Shown: positions 50,532-59,073 of the stretch, piece after piece
How the letters are laid out: every line of letters starts with the position of its first letter
How positions within the stretch are numbered: the stretch's first letter is position 1
Source of the DNA: G963676655 sp963676655
GTDB lineage: Bacteria > Verrucomicrobiota > Lentisphaeria > Victivallales > Victivallaceae
Reading direction: 5' to 3'
Assembly (NCBI GenBank): GCA_963676655.2
Contig: CAXXKX010000003.1
Location: forward strand, 1,922,001-1,986,000
Length of the DNA stretch: 64,000 nt
Notes under the pieces: model-generated
The model's input: only the letters and a program-made list of their open reading frames with translations
Told to the model about the DNA's origin: nothing
Databases searched by the model: none
Position numbers and translations under genes: made by a program

Positions 50532-52568
50532 ATGACCCGTAATCAACTTGACCAATTAAACCCGGAACAACGCCGGGCCGTGACTACTATTGACGGCCCG
50601 GTTTTAGTGCTGGCTGGAGCCGGAACCGGCAAAACCCGGGTTATCACCAGCCGGATCGCCCATATGATCGAAGAGGGAATCAACCCTGAATCGATTCTCG
50701 GGATGACTTTTACCAATAAAGCCGCCCGGGAGATGAAAGAGCGCCTGGCTGATCTGGTCAAGCCGTCCGATGCGGAAAAGGTTACGCTCGGAACTTTCCA
50801 CTCATTCTGCGTACGGATGCTCCGCCAGGAGATTCGTTATCTAGGCTTTACCAGTAATTTTACAATTGCCGATGATGCCGACCGGAACGGCTTGCTGAAA
50901 CAGGCTTTGGGCGAGACGATGTTTGCCCATAATAATATCAGCGTCGATGCCTCAAACTGGTATATCAGTGACTGTAAAAACAAACTTTGGAGTCCGCAGG
51001 AGGCGTCGCGCCGGGCGGTGGCCGATCGCGATGCGATTCTGGCCAACATCTACGGCCGCTATCAGCAATTACTGGAAAACCAGAACATGATCGATTACGA
51101 CGATATGCTGATGTATGCTTATCGTATCCTTGAAGAAGACGGCCAGATCCTGATGAAGTATCGGGAACGCTATCAATATTTGCTGGTAGACGAATACCAG
51201 GACACCAATGTTGCCCAGTTTGAGTTTCTCAAGCTGCTGACTACGCCCCGCAACAATATCTGCGTGGTGGGTGATGATGACCAGAGTATTTACGGCTGGC
51301 GCGGCGCTAATGTTGAAAATATTTTGAATTTCCCGATGCTTTTTCCGGGAACCACGGAAATAAAACTTGAACAGAACTATCGTTCGACTAATCGAATACT
51401 CAGTACCGCCAACTGTGTGATCAATTCAAACCAGAATCGCTTCAGCAAGAGCCTGTGGTCCGCCAAAGGCGACGGGGAAATGATCAATGTGGTCAAACTT
51501 TACAGCGCGGAAGAAGAAGGCAAATTCGTTGCCGATTTGATTCATGAAGAAAAACGGAAAAATCCGGATTGGTCCTTCAAAGACTTTGCGATTCTCTATC
51601 GCTCCAACTATTTGTCGCGGCAAATGGAAATGAGTTTGCGCGAAGCCGAGGTCCCGTACAGGGTTGTCGGCGGCCAGGATTTTTATAATCGGCGCGAGGT
51701 GAAAGACGCCGCCGCTTTTCTGAAACTGCTGGTAAACCCCAAAGAGGACCAGAGTTTGCTGCGGGTGATTAATCTTCCGCCTCGCGGACTTGGCGACAAG
51801 GCGATCAAGCGTCTGAAAGATTTGCGGGAATCAGCATTCATGCCGATGACTGAATTGCTGGGCCATGAAGAATTTATTACCGGGCTGGGGGCTTCCGGTG
51901 CTGCCGGGGCCAAAGAACTGTTCGGGATCATGAAGAAATATCAGGAGATTTTTACTTCTCCCGGCGGCCTGGCTGCAAAAATTTCTGATTACCTTACCGA
52001 AGTAGGTTATCTGACCGGACTGCTGAAAATATATCGTGACCGGAAAGACGCCGAAAAACGGGCGGAGAACATAGGGGAATTTATCAATGCCGCTGCTCAA
52101 TATGAGAACCGGCAGAGTGTTCCCCCGACTTTGCTGGAATACCTTGAAAACTTCGCGTTGCTGGAAGAAAACGACCGGACCGAAGAAGATGAAGAAAGCG
52201 ACAATTGCGTTACCCTGACGACGGTTCATGCCGCAAAGGGACTTGAATTTCCGTTTGTCATTCAGATTGGAATGGAGAAAAATATATTTCCCAATGAACG
52301 GGCGATAGAGGAAGGTTCGGTCGATGAGGAACGACGGCTTTTTTACGTGTCTATCACCCGAGCCCAGGAAAGAATGGTCATTACCTGCGCCGGCAGCCGG
52401 ATGTATCGAGGTCGAGAGGCGCCTCAGCGTCCATCTCCGTTTCTGAACCGGCTTCCGACCGAACATGTTTGCCTGAAAGAGTCGGAAGATATGTTTGAAG
52501 CGGTTAATAATGATGCTTTGCTTAGCGACATCGATAATATCCTGGCAATGCTGAAAGCCGGAAAATAA
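50532..52568 (+). CDS. uvrD: UvrD/PcrA-type DNA helicase
   Basis: 678-residue superfamily 1A 3'-5' DNA helicase, somewhat shorter than typical PcrA. Motif Q (LNPEQRRAV), Walker A GAGTGKT, motif Ia GMTFTNKAA, Walker B LLVDEYQDTN, motif III GDDDQSIYGWRGA, motif IV and motif VI (VSITRAQERM) are all present. It unwinds DNA in nucleotide excision and mismatch repair. Uvr/Pcr/Rep orthology cannot be settled by eye. It starts 2 bases after purO. Confidence 0.93.
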   Translation: MTRNQLDQLNPEQRRAVTTIDGPVLVLAGAGTGKTRVITSRIAHMIEEGINPESILGMTFTNKAAREMKERLADLVKPSDAEKVTLGTFHSFCVRMLRQEIRYLGFTSNFTIADDADRNGLLKQALGETMFAHNNISVDASNWYISDCKNKLWSPQEASRRAVADRDAILANIYGRYQQLLENQNMIDYDDMLMYAYRILEEDGQILMKYRERYQYLLVDEYQDTNVAQFEFLKLLTTPRNNICVVGDDDQSIYGWRGANVENILNFPMLFPGTTEIKLEQNYRSTNRILSTANCVINSNQNRFSKSLWSAKGDGEMINVVKLYSAEEEGKFVADLIHEEKRKNPDWSFKDFAILYRSNYLSRQMEMSLREAEVPYRVVGGQDFYNRREVKDAAAFLKLLVNPKEDQSLLRVINLPPRGLGDKAIKRLKDLRESAFMPMTELLGHEEFITGLGASGAAGAKELFGIMKKYQEIFTSPGGLAAKISDYLTEVGYLTGLLKIYRDRKDAEKRAENIGEFINAAAQYENRQSVPPTLLEYLENFALLEENDRTEEDEESDNCVTLTTVHAAKGLEFPFVIQIGMEKNIFPNERAIEEGSVDEERRLFYVSITRAQERMVITCAGSRMYRGREAPQRPSPFLNRLPTEHVCLKESEDMFEAVNNDALLSDIDNILAMLKAGK

Positions 52569-52866
52569 AGCGGTCAAGCTTATTATTCTATAACATCACC
52601 GACATTGATTTTTTTGTTTAAATATTGCGGTTTGTTATAGATAATTATGATTATAAACTTAATTGATTAAAAGTTGAATTGTGCTATTTTAATTATTTGC
52701 GCGCATTCGATAAAAATTTTCTCGAGCGGAACGACCCAGAGGATCGGGGAATTAAACCCGTCATTTGTTATTCCGCTTCCGAAGCGCAGAGCGCGAAGTA
52801 TGAAGCGGCATATCGCCATCCGTCGTACGGATTCAGGTTATCAAAATAATGAAAGTATAAAAACGA
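52569..52866. other. Intergenic region with REP-like repeat
   Basis: About 300 bases between the helicase and thiH, AT-rich in its left half. The only recognised content is the repeat copy at 52773-52837. No TPP riboswitch-like elements were found upstream of thiH. Confidence 0.6.
52773..52837 (-). repeat. Composite REP-like hairpin repeat, copy 2
   Basis: Aligns (minus strand) with 32125-32188, about 65 bases with roughly three quarters identical by eye. The outer stem CCGCTTC/GAAGCGG (52773-52779 with 52802-52808) is conserved and encloses GCTT-CCG-AAGC and GCGC-AGA-GCGC, again with three-base loops. The right end TCCGTCGTACGGATT (52819-52833) recurs exactly at 22256-22270. Confidence 0.75.
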
Positions 52867-53982
52867 ATGTTTCCGAAATGCAAATATCCTGAAAAAATGG
52901 TTCAGGACTATCTCAATCAGGTATCTACTGATGCGGTTCGACAGTCGATTTACCGTGAGAAGCAGACTTTTACTGACTTCATGAACCTGATTTCCCCGGC
53001 CGCCGCGGCGCTGCTTGAGGAGATGCGCGAAAGGGCCGCGGTAATCAAACGGATGCACTTCGGGAAAACGGTTCGGGTTTACTCTCCCTTGTACGTTTCA
53101 AACTGGTGCATCAATGATTGTGCTTACTGCGGCTTCCGCACTTCATACCGGGGCCACAAACGTAAACGGCTCAGTGTCAAGGAAGTTATTGACGAAGCGA
53201 AGATTATTCGCGCCTGGGGGATTGAAAGCCTGCTGCTGGTCAGCGGCGAAGACCCGAAAGGTGCATCGGTGGAATATTTTGAGGAGATCGTTCACGAACT
53301 TAAAAAGATGTTCGCATATATTTCCATTGAGATTTATCCGATGGACGAAGCCGGTTATCGTCGACTTTTTGAGGCCGGGGTCCACGGCCTGACGATTTAT
53401 CAGGAAACCTACGATCAGGATCTTTACAAAAAATTGCATTTACGCGGTCCGAAAATGGATTATCATGCTCGTCTGGCCGCAATTGAAGCGGGCGGCCGGG
53501 CCGGATTTTACAACCTGGGGGTCGGGGCTTTGCTGGGGCTTTCCGACTGGCGGCTTGAATCCGTTTCGCTGGCGGCTCATGGTACCTACTTAAAAAAGCA
53601 GTTCTGGCGCAGCCGGATTCAATTTTCGTTTCCGCGGATCACGCCGACGGAAGGCGGCTTTGATCCGCCTTGTCCGGTCAGTGAAATTGAACTCGAGCAA
53701 ATGATGCTGGCATTCAGATTGTTTTTCCATGAATCCGACTTGTTTGTGTCAACCCGTGAATCACATGTCTTCAGGTCTCGCATGGCGCAATGCTGCGCCA
53801 GCCATTTAAGCGCCGGGAGTCAAGTGGTCCCCGGCGGATATCGCGATGCGGAGGACCGCAAGCAGGAACTAGGTCAATTTACGGTAAACGACCTGACCTC
53901 AGTCGATGCCGTGACAGAGGACCTTAAAGAACACCATCTGGAAGCGGTCTTTAAAGATTGGGATCTCTCTTTCGGTGTGTGA
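52867..53982 (+). CDS. thiH: 2-iminoacetate synthase (ThiH)
   Basis: 371-residue radical SAM enzyme that splits tyrosine to dehydroglycine for the thiazole ring of thiamine. The iron-sulfur motif is CINDCAYC (Cys81, Cys85, Cys88), followed by GFRTSYRGHKRKRL and VSGEDP. The second half, with SFPRITPTEGG and ESDLFVSTRESHVFR, is the ThiH/HydG/CofH-type C-terminal domain. Length matches ThiH rather than HydG. It stands alone, with no thiG, thiF or thiS next to it. Confidence 0.9.
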   Translation: MFPKCKYPEKMVQDYLNQVSTDAVRQSIYREKQTFTDFMNLISPAAAALLEEMRERAAVIKRMHFGKTVRVYSPLYVSNWCINDCAYCGFRTSYRGHKRKRLSVKEVIDEAKIIRAWGIESLLLVSGEDPKGASVEYFEEIVHELKKMFAYISIEIYPMDEAGYRRLFEAGVHGLTIYQETYDQDLYKKLHLRGPKMDYHARLAAIEAGGRAGFYNLGVGALLGLSDWRLESVSLAAHGTYLKKQFWRSRIQFSFPRITPTEGGFDPPCPVSEIELEQMMLAFRLFFHESDLFVSTRESHVFRSRMAQCCASHLSAGSQVVPGGYRDAEDRKQELGQFTVNDLTSVDAVTEDLKEHHLEAVFKDWDLSFGV

Positions 53983-54050
53983 TTTGACGGATGTAATTTG
54001 TTAATAGTAAATACAATAAAAAATTAACGGATAAATGACGGAGGATTATT

Positions 54051-55016
54051 ATGTTTATTAACCTGTTGGAAAATCCGGAACTGATTTTCGGGGCGGCGCG
54101 AGTAATCGCCAATGAAGATGGCTTGCATTTGAAACGGATGACTGAAGCGCTTGAGGAGTTTTACAATTACAGTGAGGCGGCCGCAAACCGCGCCGCTTGC
54201 ACGAGCGGGATTCGCATCGGGTTTGTCACTAATTCAAATCTTTTGGCATTTGGAGTTAAATTCGGCCGTTTTTGTCGTGAAATATTTCAGATTGACGTGG
54301 TTATCGATGGCATGACATGTATGAGATTTGCTCCGGATGCTTTTCAGGAGGAATACGTTTTTTCAACTGAACTGCCGGAGGGCGATAAAAAAGTTGAAAT
54401 ATATTTATCACATTGCGCCGAAATGATTATTACCGGACTTGACGTGGCGGATGACGCCATGGTTGCGCCGTGTCCCGAGTTTGACCGCGAAATTATCTTC
54501 ATAGGCGATTCGATCACCCAGGGGATGACAGTCTACGGCGGATCCGATACTTATCCTGCTTTATTATCCGCGGAGCTTGACGTAAATTTCCGTAATATCG
54601 CGGTCGGCGGCGCCACAATGCGTGGCGAAGTCGGAGAAATGGCGCTTGAGCTTGATTGGGATGATGCGATCATTGCGTTCGGGATCAATGATTTTAATCA
54701 GGGGCGTCCGCTTGAGGATATCACCTCCGATACGGTTCGCATGTTAAACGCGCTGACAAAACGCAAAAACGCAAAGATTTATCTCTTGACCCCGATTCCC
54801 TGGGCCGAACGGACCGAGCCGAATTCGTTAGGGTTATCAGTTCAGGATTATCGCGATACCATTGCGGCGGCGGCTGAGGGCTTTGCGACGGTAACGGTTA
54901 TCGACGGAGCAGGACTGGTTCCTGATGACTCCTCTTATTTTGTTGACTGTGTTCACCCTAATGAAGCCGGCGCTGAAGCGTATGCGGAAAATCTGCTTAA
55001 ATTTCTCGAAAATTGA
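54051..55016 (+). CDS. SGNH/GDSL-type esterase
   Basis: 321-residue esterase with an N-terminal beta-sandwich domain (about 1-140) like carbohydrate esterase 2 enzymes and a SGNH hydrolase domain from about 148. Block I FIGDSITQG has nucleophile Ser154; later AFGIND (block III) and DCVHPNEAG with His302 complete the triad. There is no signal peptide, so it probably deacylates an imported oligosaccharide or metabolite. A strong ribosome binding site (GGAGG) precedes the ATG. No functional link to neighbours is clear. Confidence 0.88.
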   Translation: MFINLLENPELIFGAARVIANEDGLHLKRMTEALEEFYNYSEAAANRAACTSGIRIGFVTNSNLLAFGVKFGRFCREIFQIDVVIDGMTCMRFAPDAFQEEYVFSTELPEGDKKVEIYLSHCAEMIITGLDVADDAMVAPCPEFDREIIFIGDSITQGMTVYGGSDTYPALLSAELDVNFRNIAVGGATMRGEVGEMALELDWDDAIIAFGINDFNQGRPLEDITSDTVRMLNALTKRKNAKIYLLTPIPWAERTEPNSLGLSVQDYRDTIAAAAEGFATVTVIDGAGLVPDDSSYFVDCVHPNEAGAEAYAENLLKFLEN

Positions 55017-55021
55017 ATAAG

Positions 55022-55045
55022 TTGAACATCGACATTGAACATCGA
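55022..55045. repeat. Short tandem repeat
   Basis: TTGAACATCGA appears twice (55022-55032 and 55035-55045) immediately after the esterase stop. Short TTGAACATCGA-type tandem repeats are familiar as microsatellite-like DNA in related phyla; here only two units remain. Confidence 0.5.
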
Positions 55046-55070
55046 ATAAATAATTTTGAAAGATAGTTGC

Positions 55071-55463
55071 ATGAATGGTGTAACATGTCCTTGCGGTTCC
55101 GGGTTAAATTATGATTTGTGCTGCGGTAAATTTCACAATGGAATACTTCCCGAAACCGCGGAAGCGTTGATGCGATCGCGTTTTTCGGCCTACGTCATGC
55201 ATGAACTGGATTATTTATATGAGACGACTCATCCGGATTCAAGGACACGAGATTTACGAAAAGCAATTGCTGGCTGGGCGGCGGAAGCGCGCTTTGTAAA
55301 ACTTGAGATTATCAAAACTGCAAGAGGACAAGCCGATGATAAAACCGGAAAAGTCGAGTTTACTGCGTTTTATTTGCAAAATGGTCAAATGCACCAGCAC
55401 CATGAAGTATCTATTTTTAAAAAATACAAGAGCAGATGGTATTATGTAGAGGGAGAGCAATAG
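55071..55463 (+). CDS. YchJ-like SEC-C motif protein
   Basis: 130-residue small protein from ATG 55071 (an upstream TTG at 55056 is less likely). A SEC-C-like zinc motif CPCGSGLNYDLCC lies at the N-terminus. An NTF2-like domain follows, with MRSRFSAYVMHELDYL and HHEVSIFKKYKSRWYYV. This is the full YchJ/UPF0225 pattern. Function in the cell is unknown. Confidence 0.9.
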   Translation: MNGVTCPCGSGLNYDLCCGKFHNGILPETAEALMRSRFSAYVMHELDYLYETTHPDSRTRDLRKAIAGWAAEARFVKLEIIKTARGQADDKTGKVEFTAFYLQNGQMHQHHEVSIFKKYKSRWYYVEGEQ

Positions 55464-55474
55464 CAATAACTTAG

Positions 55475-55634
55475 CCTGAATTATTCACAAATTTATGGCT
55501 GCCTGTTACAATTTGCTCAAAGTAAAGCATTTGCTTATGTCCTCGACGTAGCGCTGCTACGCCTGCGGGATAATCAAAAACTTTCTTTTTGAGCATATTT
55601 TCACATCTCATCCATTTTTTATGAATAGTTCAGG
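55475..55634 (-). mobile_element. 160-bp MITE, copy 2
   Basis: Inverted copy of 42060-42219, same length. Its hairpin GACGTAGC-GCT-GCTACGCC (55545-55563) keeps pairing through a G-U. TTAG lies on both sides (55471-55474 and 55635-55638). The duplication reads TTAG on the plus strand in both copies although the elements are in opposite orientation, so it is target DNA, not element sequence. The end is 22 bases upstream of the histidine-kinase promoter. Confidence 0.92.
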
Positions 55635-55655
55635 TTAGGGTTTATTTTTTTACTG

Positions 55656-55684
55656 TTGCAAAAATAGAACTAACGCCTTATATT
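55656..55684 (+). promoter_or_regulatory. Promoter of the PAS histidine kinase
   Basis: TTGCAA (55656-55661), 17-base spacer, TATATT (55679-55684), about 30 bases before the ATG and just downstream of the MITE. Confidence 0.6.
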
Positions 55685-55714
55685 TATTTATGAAGATGTA
55701 CGAGGAAGAAGATC

Positions 55715-56845
55715 ATGGGTTTTAAAGAATTACTGGAAAGTCTCAGCAGTGGGCTGGAGTCGCCGCAAGATGAAGATATTGCAATTTTATCTGAATCGGA
55801 GTTTGTCCGCAAGTTAATTGATTCTGTTCCGGAAGCGTTGCTCATTCTTAATTCTGAGCGGGAAACAATCTTTTCCAATATGCAGCTGCTCAAATTTATC
55901 GGCTGCGAAAGCTGTGAGGAGACAATTGGAAAGCTGCCTGGAGAGTTGTTTAAATGCCGTCACGCATTGGAACCCGGTGGCCGGGGATGCGGTAGAACGG
56001 ACTCTTGCGAATACTGCGGCTTATTCAATTCAGTCAAAAAATCGCTGGAGCAGGGAAAATTCGCTGAAGAGGAATGTCATATTTTAACTGTTGACAATAA
56101 TGCTTTTGACCTTAAAGTGTGGGCAACGCCACTTAAAATAAACAACAAGAATTATACTATACTTGCATTGCAGGATAACAGCGGAGAAAAGCGCCGGGAA
56201 GTTCTCGAACATGTCTTTTTTCATGATATACTGAATAGCGCCGGGGGGATCAATGGTCTTGCCAGATTATTGCATGAGTCGTTTGAATCGATTAATCCTG
56301 AAGAAATTTCCGGAATGATATTTGTTACTTCGGAACACTTGATTGAAGAGATAATGTCCCAGAAACAGTTGATTCGCGCGGAAAATGGCGAGTTGGAGGT
56401 AAATGAGTCTGAATTCCGGGCATTTGAACTGATGGAGGATGTTATTCAGATTTACGCGTCACATGACGTGGCAAGAAATAAGCAGATAGTCATTTCCCCG
56501 AATGCTCAAAATTTGAAAGTTAAAACAGATCAGGCTCTGGTTCGACGGGTTATTGGAAACATGACAAAGAATGCCCTGGAGGCCTCCGGCAAAGGAGTCA
56601 CTATTACTTTGTCATGCAAGCTCAATGGTAGATACGCATGTTTTTCGGTACACAATCCGGGAGTAATTGATGATGAGGTCCAGCAACAGTTGTTCAATCG
56701 TTCTTTTTCCACCAAAGGCAAAGGAAGAGGACTGGGGACTTACAGCATGAAACTTTTCGGCGAAAAATATCTGGGAGGTAAAGTTGGTTTTAGCAGTAGT
56801 GAATGGGCCGGAACCGAATTTTTCCTGGAACTGCCGGTTTTGTAA
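55715..56845 (+). CDS. PAS-domain sensor histidine kinase with Cys-rich PAS
   Basis: 376-residue soluble histidine kinase. The PAS domain (about 25-150) contains a Cys cluster: Cys64, Cys67, Cys81, Cys92, Cys98, Cys101 and Cys121, with GCGRTDSCEYCG. This suggests a metal, iron-sulfur or redox sensor; it is inference. The phospho-acceptor region has His170 in FFHDILNSAGG, which resembles HisKA-like boxes. The ATPase domain has TKNALEAS (N box) and GRGLGTYSMK (G2). No response regulator gene is adjacent. Its promoter is beside MITE copy 2. Confidence 0.88.
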   Translation: MGFKELLESLSSGLESPQDEDIAILSESEFVRKLIDSVPEALLILNSERETIFSNMQLLKFIGCESCEETIGKLPGELFKCRHALEPGGRGCGRTDSCEYCGLFNSVKKSLEQGKFAEEECHILTVDNNAFDLKVWATPLKINNKNYTILALQDNSGEKRREVLEHVFFHDILNSAGGINGLARLLHESFESINPEEISGMIFVTSEHLIEEIMSQKQLIRAENGELEVNESEFRAFELMEDVIQIYASHDVARNKQIVISPNAQNLKVKTDQALVRRVIGNMTKNALEASGKGVTITLSCKLNGRYACFSVHNPGVIDDEVQQQLFNRSFSTKGKGRGLGTYSMKLFGEKYLGGKVGFSSSEWAGTEFFLELPVL

Positions 56846-56862
56846 ATATTTAAACTCCCGGT

Positions 56863-57228
56863 TTATTTAATCCACTTTTCGGCTTCCGCCAGAGATTTGA
56901 AAACTCTGGTTTGCCACGGCCCGTCTCCGTAAAACGCTTCATACATACGGCATAATCCGAATACCAAAGGTGATTCTGAAACCAATGCGACTTTCATATG
57001 AGGATTAATTTCTGAAGCTTGCAGGTCCTGGCTGGCCAGTATCTTCATTTCTCCCGAGCTTAAAAGAAAGTCTTCAACTGCTGTAAATATCCATAACTGA
57101 TATTTATAGGAAGTAAAATCCCATTGCTTATAGAGGGCGGTATTCAATCCCATTATTTCTTCCGAGGTAATGATACCGGAAAGCTCAAAACGAGCTCCGT
57201 CTCTGGAATATTCCTTTGATATAATCAT
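56863..57228 (-). CDS. STAS/SpoIIAA-like protein
   Basis: 121-residue protein of the SpoIIAA-like (STAS-like) family. The central ALVSESPLVFGLCRMYEAFYG and the C-terminal WQTRVFKSLAEAEKWI are the conserved family segments. Related proteins sit in the cytoplasm and are of unknown function, some presumed lipid- or nucleotide-binding. It is convergent with the histidine kinase (gap 17 bases), which may be unrelated. Confidence 0.7.
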   Translation of the reverse strand: MIISKEYSRDGARFELSGIITSEEIMGLNTALYKQWDFTSYKYQLWIFTAVEDFLLSSGEMKILASQDLQASEINPHMKVALVSESPLVFGLCRMYEAFYGDGPWQTRVFKSLAEAEKWIK

Positions 57229-57399
57229 GACTGCTTCTCCTCGAAAAAATAAATGTCCAATTTTTATTTTGCTACAGCATCATGGACTTCTGATTTGCGA
57301 TTGCCTTATTATAAATCAATATTGCGATATACTATAAGGGGGTATGCCTGTTATTATTTTATAATGCGAAAGAGTAAAAGTCAATAAGCAATTTGCAGA

Positions 57400-58053
57400 T
57401 CAACCGCTGGTACAGAGAAACAGGATTGAAAAATAGTGTAGAATACATCCGCCCAGAACGAACACGTGCCAGATGGCATGATTGTACGGCAGCCGTTTCC
57501 ACAGGTAAAATATCACCCCGACACTGTAGGTGATACCACCGGCGATCAGCAGGATGATACTGGAAGTCGGCATCATCGGAAAGATCTTTTGAAAGGAAAA
57601 AATACACAGCCAGCCCATACAGAGATAAAGTAAAGTTGATGTTTTGGCAAAACGGTCAACCCATAGCGCTTTAATGACCACGCCGATGATTGCCAATCCC
57701 CAGATGATACCGAAAATCGTCCAGCCGGTCCCGCCGCGCGCAGTCAGCATCAGCGGGGTATAGGTTCCGGCGATCAGCAGAAAAATTGAAGCATGGTCAA
57801 GAATCCTGAAAATCCTTTTGTGCCGGGATTTGGTCAGCGCGTGATAAAGGGTCGAAGACATGAACAGCATTATCGCGGTGATACCGAAGATCGATACTGA
57901 GACTATCTGCCAGACTGTGGCATATAATGAAGCGTAGACAACCAGTACTGCCAATCCGGCGCAACTGAGCAGCATGCCCAGCCCGTGGGTAATGCTGTTG
58001 GCAATTTCCTCTCCCAGGCTGTAACGGTGTTCCCTGGATCGTGTTTCTGACAT
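57400..58053 (-). CDS. TrhA / hemolysin III family membrane protein
   Basis: 217-residue membrane protein of the hemolysin III/YqfA (TrhA) and adiponectin-receptor superfamily, with seven predicted membrane helices. Conserved metal-site residues are visible: SSTLYH in helix 2, RILDHASIFLLIAGTYTP, and HAIWHVFVLGGCILHY in helix 7. Bacterial members affect membrane homeostasis; the precise reaction is not established. Start ATG 58053. No operon partner. Confidence 0.9.
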   Translation of the reverse strand: MSETRSREHRYSLGEEIANSITHGLGMLLSCAGLAVLVVYASLYATVWQIVSVSIFGITAIMLFMSSTLYHALTKSRHKRIFRILDHASIFLLIAGTYTPLMLTARGGTGWTIFGIIWGLAIIGVVIKALWVDRFAKTSTLLYLCMGWLCIFSFQKIFPMMPTSSIILLIAGGITYSVGVIFYLWKRLPYNHAIWHVFVLGGCILHYFSILFLCTSG

Positions 58054-58228
58054 ATCATTCCTTGATTATTTCAATTTAATAAATATACCACTTTACCGCA
58101 CTTTTTTCAAGCACTTTGAATCGCCACCCGCCGGGAAAAAATTAGCGCCTGTTTCTTTGCCTGCTCGAATTGCATTTTCCACGATCAGATGTAATGTTAA
58201 GTTAATACAAATTGAATTGGAAAATAAT

Positions 58229-59062
58229 ATGATCGAAGTTGGAAAATACAATACTCTGGAGATATATCGCAAAGTTGACTTCGGGGTATATTTGACAGAC
58301 GAAGAAGATGAAGTGCTGCTGCCTTTAAAGCAGGTTCCGCCCGGTGTCGATGTCGGCGACTACCTTGAAGTTTTTGTTTATCTCGATTCGGAACAGCGAC
58401 CGATTGCGACAACCCGGCGTCCAAAGGCGGTTGCCGGCGAAATGGCGCTTTTGAAAGTTACGGATGTTAACCGGATTGGCGCGTTTCTGGACTGGGGGCT
58501 TGAAAAAGAACTGTTGGTGCCGTTCAAGGAGCAGCGCGAACCGATGATTGTCGGGCATGAATACGTGGTAAAGGTTATCGTCGATCCGGTCAGCGGTCGT
58601 CTCATGGGATCCAACCGTATGAGTTATTACGCCAAATCCGGGCAAGGAGATCTCAAACAAGGACAGGAAGTCGATATTCTGGTATGCTATGAAGTGAAAA
58701 TCGGTTATGCGGTTTTGATTAATGACGAATATCAGGGTATGCTTTATCGGAACGAGGTGTTTAAACCGCTGAAGCCGGGTGACCGGGACAAGGGATTCAT
58801 CTCTAAACTCAGGGAAGACGGTAAAATTGACGTATCGCTGCGCAAGCCCGGCTTCAAAGGAGTTGTCAAAGAGAAGTCGCCGGTACTGGAAAAACTGGAG
58901 GCTGCCGGCGGATCTCTGCCGTTCAACTCGAAAAGCTCCCCTGAAGATATCAAAAAAGAATTTAACCTGAGCAAAAAGGTCTTCAAACAAATTATCGGCA
59001 TGTTATATAAAGAACGCAAGATAGTGATTACTGACGACGGGATTGCTTTGGTTAAAAAATAA
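58229..59062 (+). CDS. cvfB: CvfB-like S1 RNA-binding protein
   Basis: 277-residue protein with tandem S1-like OB folds followed by a C-terminal winged helix (about 215-277), the CvfB layout. It starts at ATG 58229; the ORF track opens at 58157 but the extra 24 residues are not conserved. Motifs: YNTLEIYRKVDFGVYL, VNRIGAFLDWG and KKVFKQIIGMLYKERKI. Family members bind RNA and modulate gene expression. It is 11 bases before the aldo/keto reductase, likely the same transcript. Confidence 0.88.
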   Translation: MIEVGKYNTLEIYRKVDFGVYLTDEEDEVLLPLKQVPPGVDVGDYLEVFVYLDSEQRPIATTRRPKAVAGEMALLKVTDVNRIGAFLDWGLEKELLVPFKEQREPMIVGHEYVVKVIVDPVSGRLMGSNRMSYYAKSGQGDLKQGQEVDILVCYEVKIGYAVLINDEYQGMLYRNEVFKPLKPGDRDKGFISKLREDGKIDVSLRKPGFKGVVKEKSPVLEKLEAAGGSLPFNSKSSPEDIKKEFNLSKKVFKQIIGMLYKERKIVITDDGIALVKK

Positions 59063-59073
59063 GGTAGAACGAA

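Noticed and set aside
52569..52866. TPP riboswitch upstream of thiH
   Set aside because: The conserved CTGAGA and ACCTGA-type elements were looked for and not found; most of the near-upstream DNA is the repeat.
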